A stretch of 64,000 bases of DNA from Fibrella aquatilis. Its GTDB lineage: Bacteria; Bacteroidota; Bacteroidia; Cytophagales; Spirosomataceae. Below are positions 28,100 to 36,952 of this stretch, in pieces. Each line of letters opens with the position of its first letter. The stretch's first letter is position 1. The stretch lies in contig NZ_JAFMYU010000008.1 in assembly GCF_017353255.1 (NCBI RefSeq), positions 181,189 to 245,188 of the forward strand. The letters run 5' to 3'. The notes under the pieces are model-generated. The model did no database searches. It worked only from the letters and a program-made list of their open reading frames with translations, and was not told where the DNA came from. The translations under genes were made by a program, and so were the position numbers.

Positions 28100-30466
28100 A
28101 TGAAGCCAGACGCAACGTTCTATCACCAGCAATTATCAAGAGGGCTACCTGGGGTTGCCTTGTCTGATAGAGCCGTGCTTCTTTTCAGGAACCTATTACG
28201 GAGCTACATATTAGTGACTGGCCTACTGTTAACCGGTCTGCCTGGCCAGGGACAGAATATAAACCGTCAAATGGTTAATCACTATTTGCAGCAGTTGGCC
28301 AATAGTCCGACAGACACCACCCGCATTAATGCGTTGATTGAGTTAGGAAAATTTCATGTGTTAAAGTATGGAGAAGTCAAACCTGATTTAGACAGTGCAA
28401 AAGGGTATTTACACCAAGCTAAGGCACTAAGTATCAAGCTTAATTTGCCTGCTAAACGCCACGCAGCCGAAACGATGCTGGTGGTTGCTCACATGGAGTT
28501 AAGGGATACAATAGTGGGCAAACTGCTTTTTAACGAACTTATCAACGACTGTAAACGAACCAATGACAGAAATGGGCAGGCCGATGCACTGAGCAGATTT
28601 GGTGCCTGCTCCGTATTTACTACAAAGAATTTCCCAGAGGTAGTGGCTTGTTATGCGCAAGCGGCTTCAATCTACAAGGCACTTGGAAATTACGAGTCAG
28701 AAATTATGATCCTTCGTGAAATTGCCGCGTTTCATACCAATCAGGGAAAGCTGGACTTGGGTAATAACGAATTCGTTAATGTGTTGAACCGGTACAAAGC
28801 GATTGGCTATCCCAAGCTCCATTATACGTACAGTTGGCTATCGTACATCAACCGATTAAAAGGAAACTATGGTAAAGCCCTGGGCTATTCATTTCTGTGT
28901 CTTGAAAGTATGAACCGGACCAGGGACACCTTACTGGCGGCCACTTTTTATGGTGATGTGGCCCAGGTTTACTGGGAGCTGGGTAAGCAAGAACAAGCCA
29001 TTAGCTGGTATAAAAAAGCGCTGATGAAATGGCAGCATGAAAAACAGGCCGAACTAACTATGTATAACGTAGCCAGTATTATTGCCCGTGACATGACAGC
29101 ACGCCATAAAGCGTTAGAAGCCATCAACTTGCTGAAGACTATTGTCCGCGAAATTCCACCCATCAATAAAGTTCAGAAAGGCTGCATCGCGCAAAGTCTG
29201 GCCAATTGTTACAAATCCCTGCATCAGTCTGTATTGGCCGAACGCTATTATCTGGAAGCGATTGACTGGTACGAAAAATCGCATCAGAATACGGAGATGT
29301 CGCAGAAAGTTCAGGCAGAAGTTGGCCAGTTTTATCTGGAGCAGCAGGACGTTAAAAAGGCGGGCCTCTTCTTGGAAAAAGCACTGGCCCTTTTTCCTCA
29401 GAAACACGCTTTGTCAACTGTGAAAGATATACATTACATGCTCTTTAAAGTTGATTCAGCCCAGGGGAAGTATCTATCCGCTATTCGTCACTTCCGGATA
29501 CATAAAGCGTTGAATGATTCGCTTTTCAGCGAAACCAAGGCGAAGCAGATTGCCCAGTTGGAAATACAATATGAGACGAAAGAAAATCAACAGAACATTG
29601 CCCTGCTCAGGAAACAGAGCAATTTACAGGCAGCGGAATTAGGCCAGGCTCGAACGACCCGAAATACGATCTTGATCTGTTCGGTGCTCTTGCTTTGTTT
29701 ATTGGCACTGAGCTATAACCGGTATCGGCTCAAACAACGCAGCAATCAGCTGCTGGAAATCAAACAGCTTGAGATAAATCGAAAAAACCAGACGCTCGAA
29801 ACACTCCTGACCGAACAGCAACAATTGCTGACGGAGAAAGAATGGATGCTCAAAGAGATCCATCACCGGGTTAAAAATAACCTTCAGATCATCACCAGCC
29901 TGCTCCATTCGCAGGGCGTATTTCTCAAAGACGAAGCGGCCCAGTCGGCCATCCGGGAAAGCCAGAATCGGGTACATGCTATGGCGCTGATTCACCAGAA
30001 GCTCTACCAGTCTGACCAGTTGACGGCTATTCCCATGGCCGGTTATGTGACGGAGATCGTCGATTACCTGATCCAATCGTTTGACCGGGAAGATACTGTT
30101 CGTAAGCAGATTTCACTGGTTCTCATTGAGCTGGATGTGACGCTTGCCGTACCCTTGGGGCTGATCATCAATGAGGTCGTGACCAACTCACTAAAACACG
30201 CTTTTCCATTTAATCGGGCGGGCGTTATTTGGGTTGACCTTGTAACACTGGACAGCCAAACCTACCAGCTTACAGTTAGTGATAATGGTATTGGCCTGCC
30301 CGATGACATAAACCCAAACCGTAGTCGGACGTTAGGCATGAGCCTGATTCGGGGATTAAGCAAGCAATTGGGTGGGAATTTACAAATCGATAACAACGAC
30401 GGTGTACAGATAAGCTTACTATTTCCGGCAGAGAAGATAGACCACGAGCCTGTAATCAACTCGTGA
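28100..30466 (+). CDS. TPR-containing sensor histidine kinase, HisKA_2 type (copy 2)
   Basis: 788 residues from ATG 28100 (a TTG at 28091 is also in frame). It has the same architecture as copy 1: signal-anchor (SYILVTGLLLTGLPGQGQN), TPR array (TFYGDVAQVYWELGKQEQA), membrane helix, coiled coil, H-box KEIHHRVKNNLQ, N-box GLIINEVVTNSLKHAF and DNGIGLP. The shared core is identical at DNA level while the TPR sensors differ widely, so the two probably sense different things and signal through the same output. The gene lies 69 bp after copy 1 on the same strand. Its 3' end sits 15 bp from the point where the ALDH pseudogene loses homology. Confidence 0.92.
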   Translation: MKPDATFYHQQLSRGLPGVALSDRAVLLFRNLLRSYILVTGLLLTGLPGQGQNINRQMVNHYLQQLANSPTDTTRINALIELGKFHVLKYGEVKPDLDSAKGYLHQAKALSIKLNLPAKRHAAETMLVVAHMELRDTIVGKLLFNELINDCKRTNDRNGQADALSRFGACSVFTTKNFPEVVACYAQAASIYKALGNYESEIMILREIAAFHTNQGKLDLGNNEFVNVLNRYKAIGYPKLHYTYSWLSYINRLKGNYGKALGYSFLCLESMNRTRDTLLAATFYGDVAQVYWELGKQEQAISWYKKALMKWQHEKQAELTMYNVASIIARDMTARHKALEAINLLKTIVREIPPINKVQKGCIAQSLANCYKSLHQSVLAERYYLEAIDWYEKSHQNTEMSQKVQAEVGQFYLEQQDVKKAGLFLEKALALFPQKHALSTVKDIHYMLFKVDSAQGKYLSAIRHFRIHKALNDSLFSETKAKQIAQLEIQYETKENQQNIALLRKQSNLQAAELGQARTTRNTILICSVLLLCLLALSYNRYRLKQRSNQLLEIKQLEINRKNQTLETLLTEQQQLLTEKEWMLKEIHHRVKNNLQIITSLLHSQGVFLKDEAAQSAIRESQNRVHAMALIHQKLYQSDQLTAIPMAGYVTEIVDYLIQSFDREDTVRKQISLVLIELDVTLAVPLGLIINEVVTNSLKHAFPFNRAGVIWVDLVTLDSQTYQLTVSDNGIGLPDDINPNRSRTLGMSLIRGLSKQLGGNLQIDNNDGVQISLLFPAEKIDHEPVINS
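29687..30049 (+). repeat. 363-bp block identical to 27263-27625 (copy 2)
   Basis: See copy 1. Perfect identity bounded by diverged flanks indicates recent gene conversion or recombination between the tandem kinase genes. Confidence 0.95.
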
Positions 30467-30480
30467 TATAGTATTGTACA

Positions 30481-31827
30481 CCCTGGCTCGACATGTATTT
30501 CGTCATTATCTGACTGGTCGTTAATGTGGATCATGCCTGTATCGACCTGCCGGGCCAACTTCATACCCCGGTATATGTCGCGCGTGTGTACAGCACCACT
30601 TAAACCGTATTCGGTGATATCAGCAAGCAAAATGGCTTCTTCGTCAGTTCCAAACGGCATAATACTTACCGCAGGACCGAAGATTTCATCTCTAAAGATG
30701 GGCATGCTGACCGTAACGTTGGTCAGTACCGTAGGTTGCACCACGTTGCCTTCTGCCTGATTTCCTGTTTTTACGACAGCGCCCATCCTAACCGACTTGT
30801 CAATAAGTTTAAGAATATGTTCAACCGCTTTTCTATTTATCACCGGTCCAATAACTGTTTGTTTGTCGGCCGGATCGCCATAAAGTAACGTTTGGGCATG
30901 GTTCACAAACTTGGCCTTAAATTCTTCATAGATAGACTGATGGACCAGAATTCGGTTTGTGGCCATGCAAACCTGCCCCTGATGGAGAAACTTTCCGAAT
31001 ATGGCACCAGCAACAGCCTGATCGACATCGGCATCGTTGAGCACAATGAACACATTATTACCCCTCAGTTCGAGTGCCGACTTCTTGACAGATCCGCCGG
31101 TAATTCGACCTATACCTTTACCCACTGGCGTCGAACCCGTAAATGAAACCAGTTTAGATACGGGATGTCCGGTGAAGTAGTCTCCAATCAAATTCGACTC
31201 CCCTACCACTACGTTGAAAACCCCGGCTGGGAACCCCGCCTCTTCAAATAACTTGGCAATGATCGTTCCACCGGTAACCAACGACTCCACAGAGGGTTTG
31301 ACGACCATTGTGTTGCCAACTGCTAGGGCGGGTGCAATAGTGCGCACAGAGAGGTATAGCGGAAAATTCCAGGGGCTTATCAGGCTTACGACACCTAATG
31401 GCTTACGATACACGTACGATTCTTTTCCATCAATGGTTGAGGCCATAGTTCGGCCGTGCATCCGGGTTGGAAAAGAGGCCGCTTCTACCAGAATATCATG
31501 CGCCTGTTGTACCTCAATAACGCCTCTTGTAAAGGTACTTCCTGCTTCTTGCGTCAACTAATCAATGAATTCTTCCTGCCGTTCGGAAATAAGCCGGGCG
31601 GCTTTCAGCAACAAATCTCGTCGAAACAGTGGATTGGTACCCGCCCGAGCAGCCGAGGCGTTTTGGGCTGCTTGGAAAGCGGTGTCGACGTCATTAGTGG
31701 CGGCTGATGGCAACGAATGAATGACTTCCTCCGTAAAAGGGTTGAGATTACCAAGCATCACTTCAGCACGGCCGTCTGTCCAGTTGCCGTTGATGAATTG
31801 TCTGTTTAACCCTGTATATCGAATCAT
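30481..31827 (-). pseudogene. Aldehyde dehydrogenase pseudogene (amber codon and lost 3' end)
   Basis: Begins at ATG 31827 with a normal ALDH N-terminus (NRQFINGNWTDG). A TAG at 31558-31560 interrupts EEFID-stop-LTQEAGST where the family has Trp, so TGG to TAG is the likely change. The frame then continues through PWNFPLYLSVRT, SFTGSTPVGKGI and the catalytic Cys in GQVCMATNR. The usual LELGG is LELRGN, altering a conserved Gly next to the catalytic Glu. Homology ends at HINDQSDNDEIHVEPG (about 30481). The expected last 60-70 residues are absent, and the frame runs on antisense into the end of kinase copy 2. It would have oxidised an aldehyde with NAD(P); it is now almost certainly inactive. 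Confidence 0.85.
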
Positions 31828-31880
31828 ATTTTAACTTGTTTTGGGTCCTTTGTTATCAGATGGATTACCGAACCAGTCGA

Positions 31881-32669
31881 CTAAACAGTCGTGGTCTCCA
31901 GCCAATTCAGGATACATTCAGCATCTTCCCGCCAGGTCGGCTGGCCCAGTACAAAGTGATTACGTCCCTCAAATTCTTTGTAATCGGTGATGGAGCGGCT
32001 GTCTTTATACTTCATGTAATTGGTATAATTTAGTGAGGCAGGAATAATGTGGTCGGTACTCCCGGAGGTAATCAATAGCGGTGGGTGGTATTTGGCGAAA
32101 TCAATATGAGCCGCTTCGGTTAGGCCATCCCTCGATACTTTCTTCGACTCCGGCACCACAAATTTGTCGTACGCTTCGCGCTGAGCCTCATAAGGCATCC
32201 CATTGGTAAAGATGTACTGCCAGTCCTCGAACGACATTAAATAGCTTTCATCCGAATCGGTAAACAACCCTAAGGGGTGCCATGTGGATTTGTAAAAAGA
32301 TAGCTCAAACGTTAACAGCCCCTGTGGCGCCACGGGGTGAATGGCCACGCCTGCGGTTCCCAGATCCTGCTGTAATAAGAGCTGGACCATCAGGCCACCA
32401 ATCGAGTGGCCAATCAGGATGGGTTTTTCGGTATAGTTTTTGGCAATCTCGGCATAGTAAGCCGTTAGCTGGGCGAGCCGAATGGAGGCAATATCAGGGT
32501 TGGGTTGACGGCTTCGGAGTTCGGCTGGCGAAGCATCCTTATAGGGCCAGGGCGGTGCGCTACAGGCATAGCCTTTCGCGCAGAAGAACGCGATCCATTC
32601 GTCCCAACAGTTGTTGCCGACAAAGGCACCTGTGATAAATAGAATCGGTCGCTTTTTGCTTAGTTCCAT
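31881..32669 (-). CDS. Alpha/beta hydrolase
   Basis: 262 residues from ATG 32669 (MELSKKRPILFITGAF); an in-frame start 39 bp upstream is less likely. The nucleophile elbow is LIGHSIGGLMVQ. The oxyanion region is ITGAFVGNNCWDEW, the acid lies near TSGSTDHIIPA and the catalytic His in EGRNHFVLGQ, so a complete triad is visible. No signal peptide, so probably cytoplasmic. Substrate unknown. It is 54 bp upstream of the ALDH pseudogene on the same strand. Confidence 0.85.
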   Translation of the reverse strand: MELSKKRPILFITGAFVGNNCWDEWIAFFCAKGYACSAPPWPYKDASPAELRSRQPNPDIASIRLAQLTAYYAEIAKNYTEKPILIGHSIGGLMVQLLLQQDLGTAGVAIHPVAPQGLLTFELSFYKSTWHPLGLFTDSDESYLMSFEDWQYIFTNGMPYEAQREAYDKFVVPESKKVSRDGLTEAAHIDFAKYHPPLLITSGSTDHIIPASLNYTNYMKYKDSRSITDYKEFEGRNHFVLGQPTWREDAECILNWLETTTV

Positions 32670-32761
32670 GTTAGTAAAAATCTGTTTAGAGAAAAAATCA
32701 GCAATCAATTCACCACTAACGCTACACTATATACGTAGCGCACTGACGTCATGTTTGAAAC

Positions 32762-33568
32762 CTACTTGGCAATGTCCATGAGCACAGTTGTTACCTGATC
32801 AGGTATCGAAAGAAATGGACAGTGGCTGCTATTCAACGTGTACGTTTTTTTGATACCTGCCGCTGCCACCATACGCTTTTGAAGGGGCAGGCCTACGGCA
32901 TGATCCAGCGCCGTGTGTATGTAGTACTTGTCTACTTTCCCGAAATTGGTAGCGGTAAGCGTTACAGAATTGGTAAAAGGAATAGCTGGTTCAGGCTGAT
33001 AGTTATCGACAGCCAATTTTTTTACCGCATCTGATCCATCCTGAACAAAAATCGGGATTAAACTTTCCGCTTTAATCCCCAGCGTCAACTTGTCGGCCGA
33101 CGGCACCAGAGCGGGACCAAGCTGTGACGTGCTATCTGTCTGAGCCAAAGTCAGCAGCGACTGTCCACTGGCCGGAAGAAACGCCCCAATATAGACCAGC
33201 TTATTAATACGGGTCGGAATCTTCTCGGCCGTTGCGGTTACCACTACTCCCCCCATACTATGACCGACCAATATGACATTCCCGGATATATTATTGATGG
33301 CGGAAATAACTTTGTCCCGGTAAGTATCTATGGTTAAAGTGGCTGGGGATGTTTTGTCGGCACCGTGGCCGGGCAGTTCCACAACGACCACTTTCTGACC
33401 TTTTTGCTCTAATTGGCTCTTGACAAATTGCCAGGCATAAGGGGCCTGCCAAGCACCATGTACGAGTACAAATGTGGTTGACGGTGATGGGCCTTCATTC
33501 TTGTTGCAGGCCGTGAGCGTAACCAGCATGGCACTGGTCAGGAGCAGAGAGAGAAATAAGATTTTCAT
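32762..33568 (-). CDS. Lipoprotein alpha/beta hydrolase (MES/EstC-like esterase)
   Basis: 268 residues. SPII signal MKILFLSLLLTSAMLV with lipobox LTAC (Cys near 21) predicts a lipid-anchored protein. The hydrolase core is FVLVHGAWQAPYAWQFV, the nucleophile elbow LVGHSMGGVVVTA, and the C-terminal His LNSSHCPFLSIPDQV. The HGAW and SSHCPF patterns are those of the methyl-esterase/hydroxynitrile-lyase-like group of small esterases. It acts on an unknown ester, probably in the periplasm. A second hydrolase lies 92 bp downstream on the same strand, but their starts differ greatly. Confidence 0.87.
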   Translation of the reverse strand: MKILFLSLLLTSAMLVTLTACNKNEGPSPSTTFVLVHGAWQAPYAWQFVKSQLEQKGQKVVVVELPGHGADKTSPATLTIDTYRDKVISAINNISGNVILVGHSMGGVVVTATAEKIPTRINKLVYIGAFLPASGQSLLTLAQTDSTSQLGPALVPSADKLTLGIKAESLIPIFVQDGSDAVKKLAVDNYQPEPAIPFTNSVTLTATNFGKVDKYYIHTALDHAVGLPLQKRMVAAAGIKKTYTLNSSHCPFLSIPDQVTTVLMDIAK

Positions 33569-33674
33569 ACGATTGCGTGTTTTGGTAGAAGAATTACTGT
33601 TGTATTCGTGTCTGTGGAGCTAACAGTTGCCGGTTTGCTATGTGATGGGATTTATCTTAATGACATGGCTTTGC

Positions 33675-33758
33675 TCAGTTGAGCCGCTTTTCCTTTTTCT
33701 CCTTTTGATGCCACATGATTTCCTCGCCCATTAGAGGCGGTTCTTGTTTTTCAGTCAT
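33675..33758 (-). CDS. Possible 27-residue charged peptide
   Basis: ATG 33758 to TGA 33675, reading MTEKQEPPLMGEEI and ending in KEKRLN. It fills part of the 222-bp gap before the lipoprotein gene and is rich in Lys and Glu. There is no supporting ribosome site or homology I can name, so it may be chance. Confidence 0.2.
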   Translation of the reverse strand: MTEKQEPPLMGEEIMWHQKEKKEKRLN

Positions 33759-33790
33759 CGCTCATTTTACAGAAGGTGAGCAATAGATTA

Positions 33791-34102
33791 CTAAGAACTA
33801 ATTCTGCGATCTAAGCCGCCAAGAGGAAGATGCAATTGCTGCTCAAGGTTGGCTGTAACCGATTCGGCATATACACCGTATGCATTGAGCAGAACACCTT
33901 TCATCGAATGTCTGTCGGATGAAAGTGCGTACAGAATAAGCTCATCGCCTGGATCAGTTGGCCCCTCGAAACGGTAGATTGCCTCGATGACAAAAGCTTC
34001 TGGCTCTACGTAGATGACTGACAACAGGTTGTTGAAGTCTGTTACATAACCTTGTTGGCTCAACTGGCTCATCGTTTCCGATAGCGTCATGGATGATTCC
34101 AT
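33791..34102 (-). CDS. Small 'phosphoribosylpyrophosphate synthetase'-like family protein
   Basis: 103 residues. The pattern TMSQLSQQGYVTDFN, IEAIYRFEGPTDPGDELILY and SMKGVLLNAYGVYAES is typical of a small family in Bacteroidota that databases often label phosphoribosylpyrophosphate synthetase, although it lacks the PRPP-binding and Mg-binding motifs of the true enzyme. The real role is unknown. It lies 14 bp downstream of the catalase-family gene on the same strand, so the two are probably cotranscribed. Confidence 0.75.
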   Translation of the reverse strand: MESSMTLSETMSQLSQQGYVTDFNNLLSVIYVEPEAFVIEAIYRFEGPTDPGDELILYALSSDRHSMKGVLLNAYGVYAESVTANLEQQLHLPLGGLDRRISS

Positions 34103-34116
34103 CAGGATATCACCCG

Positions 34117-35208
34117 TTAGTTCGACTCGAACGACCCTTGACGCTGACCCACCGATATAGGATACGCCCTGGCCCGGTCCAGCAGCATCGGGTCGGCGAT
34201 GGTGATGCCGTCCGGTACATTATTTGGATTGAAGAACAGCGTCTTATCCTGGGCCATGGTATTAGCAGCCATGTTCGTGATGCGAATAGTACCCAGTAGA
34301 ACCCGCTTGCGGCTATCGGGCCAGGCGATGGACGGGTTTCCAATTTGATCACCTGGCTGGGCAAGCTGCGCGTAGAGCTTAAAGACAATCGGTTGTTTGG
34401 CCACGTGCTGTCTGATTTCCTCCTGTAGGTAATTCGGTCCGGCCCCAGCGATCTGTTCTTTGGTTAAAAACTGTTCGCCCGCTTCAGGTATGAACTGATA
34501 CCGTACAAACTGAGATTGTCCAGCTTTATTCGTAAACTTAAAGGAGTTGACCCCGAAATAAGACAACGTCGCCCAGCTGGTGGTCAGCGGCTTTTGAGTC
34601 GTCAGAAACGTTTTAGCGATAGGGTGCGTCGCCAAAAACTGGTTCAGTGGAGCAGGGTTGCCCCCTCGAGTAGCGGCTCCTATGGCCTCCAGAAGTACTT
34701 TGAACTCATCCGTTGTCGCAACGGGAAAGCCATTGAAACTGTGGGCGACAATGTCTGCCGACTGATTATCAGGCATCAGAAACTTGATCGCCATACCCCT
34801 CGGATGCGACGCTCCTGTTGTGTCAGGAATATCTAAAATGCCGGTGAAGTCGGAGAAGCGTACCACAACCGGCAGCGTCTGTTTCTGGACATGTGCGGCT
34901 TTAGTCAGGTTAGCCGCTCCACGAGCGGGTGTAAAACTACCTTCCAGAATAATTCCTTTAGCATGAACAGCACGTCCATCATGTTTACCGAACGCCGAAT
35001 GTAGCATATCAACCGCCTGAATGGGCGTAACACGGGTCTTAGACTGGATACCCGCGTTGCCGTCCTGCGCCTTGATGCTAAGCGGAAAAGCTACGCTAAA
35101 AAGCCCTATGGCAAAGGCCACCAAAAAGCATAAAGAACGGCTTGATTCTTTTTGGTCTGTCGGCAAAAGTGGCCGACTGCTGATTGAGTAACTGAGAAAA
35201 GATTGCAT
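34117..35208 (-). CDS. Secreted catalase-family protein (SrpA-like small catalase)
   Basis: 363 residues with an N-terminal signal (FLVAFAIGLFSVAFPLSIKA, cleavage near KAQDG). The catalase core is short, without the extra N- and C-terminal parts of monofunctional catalases. The distal His lies in AVHAKGIILEG, the distal loop is RFSDFTGILD and HPRGMAIKF, and the proximal Tyr is in LLDRARAYPISVGQR (RxxxY). Such minimal secreted catalases or catalase-related peroxidases decompose peroxide or organic hydroperoxides in the periplasm. It fits with the redox genes to its right, which begin about 1.3 kb away. Confidence 0.87.
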   Translation of the reverse strand: MQSFLSYSISSRPLLPTDQKESSRSLCFLVAFAIGLFSVAFPLSIKAQDGNAGIQSKTRVTPIQAVDMLHSAFGKHDGRAVHAKGIILEGSFTPARGAANLTKAAHVQKQTLPVVVRFSDFTGILDIPDTTGASHPRGMAIKFLMPDNQSADIVAHSFNGFPVATTDEFKVLLEAIGAATRGGNPAPLNQFLATHPIAKTFLTTQKPLTTSWATLSYFGVNSFKFTNKAGQSQFVRYQFIPEAGEQFLTKEQIAGAGPNYLQEEIRQHVAKQPIVFKLYAQLAQPGDQIGNPSIAWPDSRKRVLLGTIRITNMAANTMAQDKTLFFNPNNVPDGITIADPMLLDRARAYPISVGQRQGSFESN

Positions 35209-35579
35209 AGACCTGGTTCGTTATGGTTCGTTTTGCCATCCTATACCAAACCCTGTGCCGCCGCCTAATGCTGATCTACGGCTACAGGAGAATAACTCAT
35301 ATAGGTCAATACGGACTGATTTAGGCGGTTTGCGCTCTTTGCTGACGATAGACTCACCCCAATAATTTCGTAGTTGCAGAGCGCCAATATGGATAAGTAC
35401 GGATTATCTGGAGCTTGAAACCTAGCTGTCGAGTAGCTAATGGGCCAGAAATACTAGCGAGAGCCAATAACTATTTGTAGGCCGGTTCCGGCACTGCTTT
35501 TGTCAATACAGCAAGAGCAGCCGCAGACTGGCATACTATCAGACGGCCGCTCAGGTTTCGGACTTCAACATAATCCATC
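35209..35579. other. Divergent intergenic region, 371 bp
   Basis: No gene or clear dyad found. It separates the minus-strand catalase-family gene from the plus-strand cupin gene and holds both promoters. Confidence 0.45.
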
Positions 35580-36131
35580 ATGGCGTATCGGAATAAACTC
35601 ATTCGCAACCCCAAAGCAGGTCAGGAAATCCTGTTTTTATATACAGCCAAAAATACCAATGGCCAGTTTCTCGGCCTGATCATCACGTTTCAGCCGCAGG
35701 GGCAGCCTCCTGCTCCATACTATCATCCGCACCAGACAATAGATCTTGACGTATTGTGTGGCGAACTAACGGTGCTGCTTAACGGCGAACAGCGACAATT
35801 GGCTATCGGGGCGACCCTGCATATACCTGCTTATCAACAGTATGCTTTCTGGAACAAGTCAACTCAGCCGGTTCGGATCAACTGTCGGCTGCGGCCGGCT
35901 CTTGACACTGAATATTTGCTGGAGACGATGACGGGCCTGGCCGCTAACCAAACAGGTAGGGTTAAAGGAGTTTTGCACCTATTGCAGACAGCGCTGATTG
36001 CTCACGCTTTTTCGCATGTGTTTCGGCTGCCACGCTGGCCATTCGTACTCCAAAAAACGGTATTAACCCTGTTGGCTTTACTGGCTTATTTAGCCGGCTT
36101 ACGACCGACATACAGAGAGTATCTTGACTAA
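35580..36131 (+). CDS. Cupin domain protein with C-terminal hydrophobic segment
   Basis: 183 residues. The cupin barrel (about 25-110) has PPAPYYHPHQTIDLDVLCGE (motif 1 with two His) and LAIGATLHIPAYQQYAFWN (motif 2). After it comes a helical tail with a hydrophobic run VLTLLALLAYLAGL (about 158-172) that could be a membrane anchor. Such cupins bind a metal and a small ligand. It is the only plus-strand gene between 35 and 42 kb. The stop overlaps a possible 58-codon frame. Confidence 0.75.
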   Translation: MAYRNKLIRNPKAGQEILFLYTAKNTNGQFLGLIITFQPQGQPPAPYYHPHQTIDLDVLCGELTVLLNGEQRQLAIGATLHIPAYQQYAFWNKSTQPVRINCRLRPALDTEYLLETMTGLAANQTGRVKGVLHLLQTALIAHAFSHVFRLPRWPFVLQKTVLTLLALLAYLAGLRPTYREYLD

Positions 36132-36300
36132 TTCCGAAACACTTAATAGCCATGATATAAATTTTCAGGATTATTTCGCCACCCTTTCTACCGTTTTGTT
36201 TTTGGGGGTATTGGTAGTTAATCCAGCCTTGCTGCGTGTTGGCCTGACATTTACTATTTTCTGGGTAAGCCTGCTCATTCGCACGCGACTAATTGCGTGA
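36124..36300 (+). CDS. Possible 58-residue two-helix membrane peptide
   Basis: TTG 36124 overlaps the cupin stop by 8 bp, and the frame runs to TGA 36298-36300. The product begins TNSETLNSHDINFQDYFA and contains two hydrophobic stretches, STVLFLGVLVVNPALL and VGLTFTIFWVSLLI, then a short basic end RTRLIA. The overlap and the hydrophobic pattern support translation coupled to the cupin gene. I cannot name a family. Confidence 0.4.
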   Translation: MTNSETLNSHDINFQDYFATLSTVLFLGVLVVNPALLRVGLTFTIFWVSLLIRTRLIA

Positions 36301-36328
36301 AACCTGCTGCGATGACTATCTGTGGTAT

Positions 36329-36516
36329 CTACCGCCAGATTTTTCCCTCGCGGATAGCGACCTTACCGTGCTGCTCCAGCCGTTTTACGGCCCGAATAAC
36401 AGTCTCCACCCCTGATAGTAGAACAGGGCCGGTTCTTCCTCACTAAAAAGTATCGTTGCTTTGGGTAGGTGAAGCCTGACAGCCCCATACTGTTCCAGTA
36501 AGAAGTCGGCAATCAT
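36329..36516 (-). pseudogene. Crp/Fnr-family regulator remnant (internal deletion)
   Basis: ATG 36516 opens a typical Crp/Fnr N-terminus, ADFLLEQYGAVRLHLPK followed by TILFSEEEPALFYYQ, then breaks off. Directly after it, in another frame, is the family's C-terminal end GVETVIRAVKRLEQHGKV ending EGKIWR and TAG at 36329-36331. The central nucleotide-binding domain and most of the HTH are missing, and the join changes frame, so no functional protein is made. It sits 22 bp from the 3' end of the respiratory gene cluster, which an Fnr-type regulator often controls. Confidence 0.75.
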
Positions 36517-36538
36517 AAGCTAAAATGGGCGGGTGGTG

Positions 36539-36940
36539 TTAGTGAAAATAGCTGATTAAGTAATAAGTCCCCCAGGCAATAAACACTAAAACGACACTCC
36601 ACACCCAGGCCGAAATGGGTTTGGGGGTTTCAGAAGCCGAAATAACAAAGGATTCATTTGTCTCGCTCCCGTACGCATTGATCGTGATCGGAATCACATC
36701 TGAAACGGTGTCGCCGGACTGTAATCCGATTACCGAAATTGCCGGGCCGTTTCGTACTGTAAAGGCAACCTGCTGAATCCCCTCTTTACCATCTGAAGAC
36801 AGGGCCACTACTTTCAACATATGTTCGCCGTCTACCAATCGGGTCGTATCGATGTCGATTTTGATCGGTGGTGCATATTCCGCGAAGGGAACCGTGTTGT
36901 CATCCATGAACAGAATCACCTTCTGAAGTTGCTTACTCAT
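36539..36940 (-). CDS. Ig-like membrane protein of the oxidase cluster
   Basis: 133 residues. The N-terminal part is beta-rich and Ig/Big-like (VPFAEYAPPIKIDIDTTR, LVDGEHMLKVVALSSDGKEG), and the C-terminal anchor is WVWSVVLVFIAWGTYYLI, so the bulk should face the periplasm or cytoplasm with a single C-terminal helix. It is the last gene of the minus-strand cbb3-type cluster, 12 bp after the preceding gene. Probably a small accessory subunit or assembly factor of the oxidase, by position only. Confidence 0.7.
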   Translation of the reverse strand: MSKQLQKVILFMDDNTVPFAEYAPPIKIDIDTTRLVDGEHMLKVVALSSDGKEGIQQVAFTVRNGPAISVIGLQSGDTVSDVIPITINAYGSETNESFVISASETPKPISAWVWSVVLVFIAWGTYYLISYFH

Positions 36941-36952
36941 AGGGCTATCCAG

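Noticed and set aside
22000..31827. Sigma-54 promoters (-24/-12) for the regulator at 22061
   Set aside because: No TGGCAC-N5-TTGC-like site convincing enough was found near the surrounding genes.
33791..34102. Genuine ribose-phosphate pyrophosphokinase
   Set aside because: At 103 residues it is one third of the enzyme's length and lacks its nucleotide- and PRPP-binding motifs; the name is a database habit for this small family.
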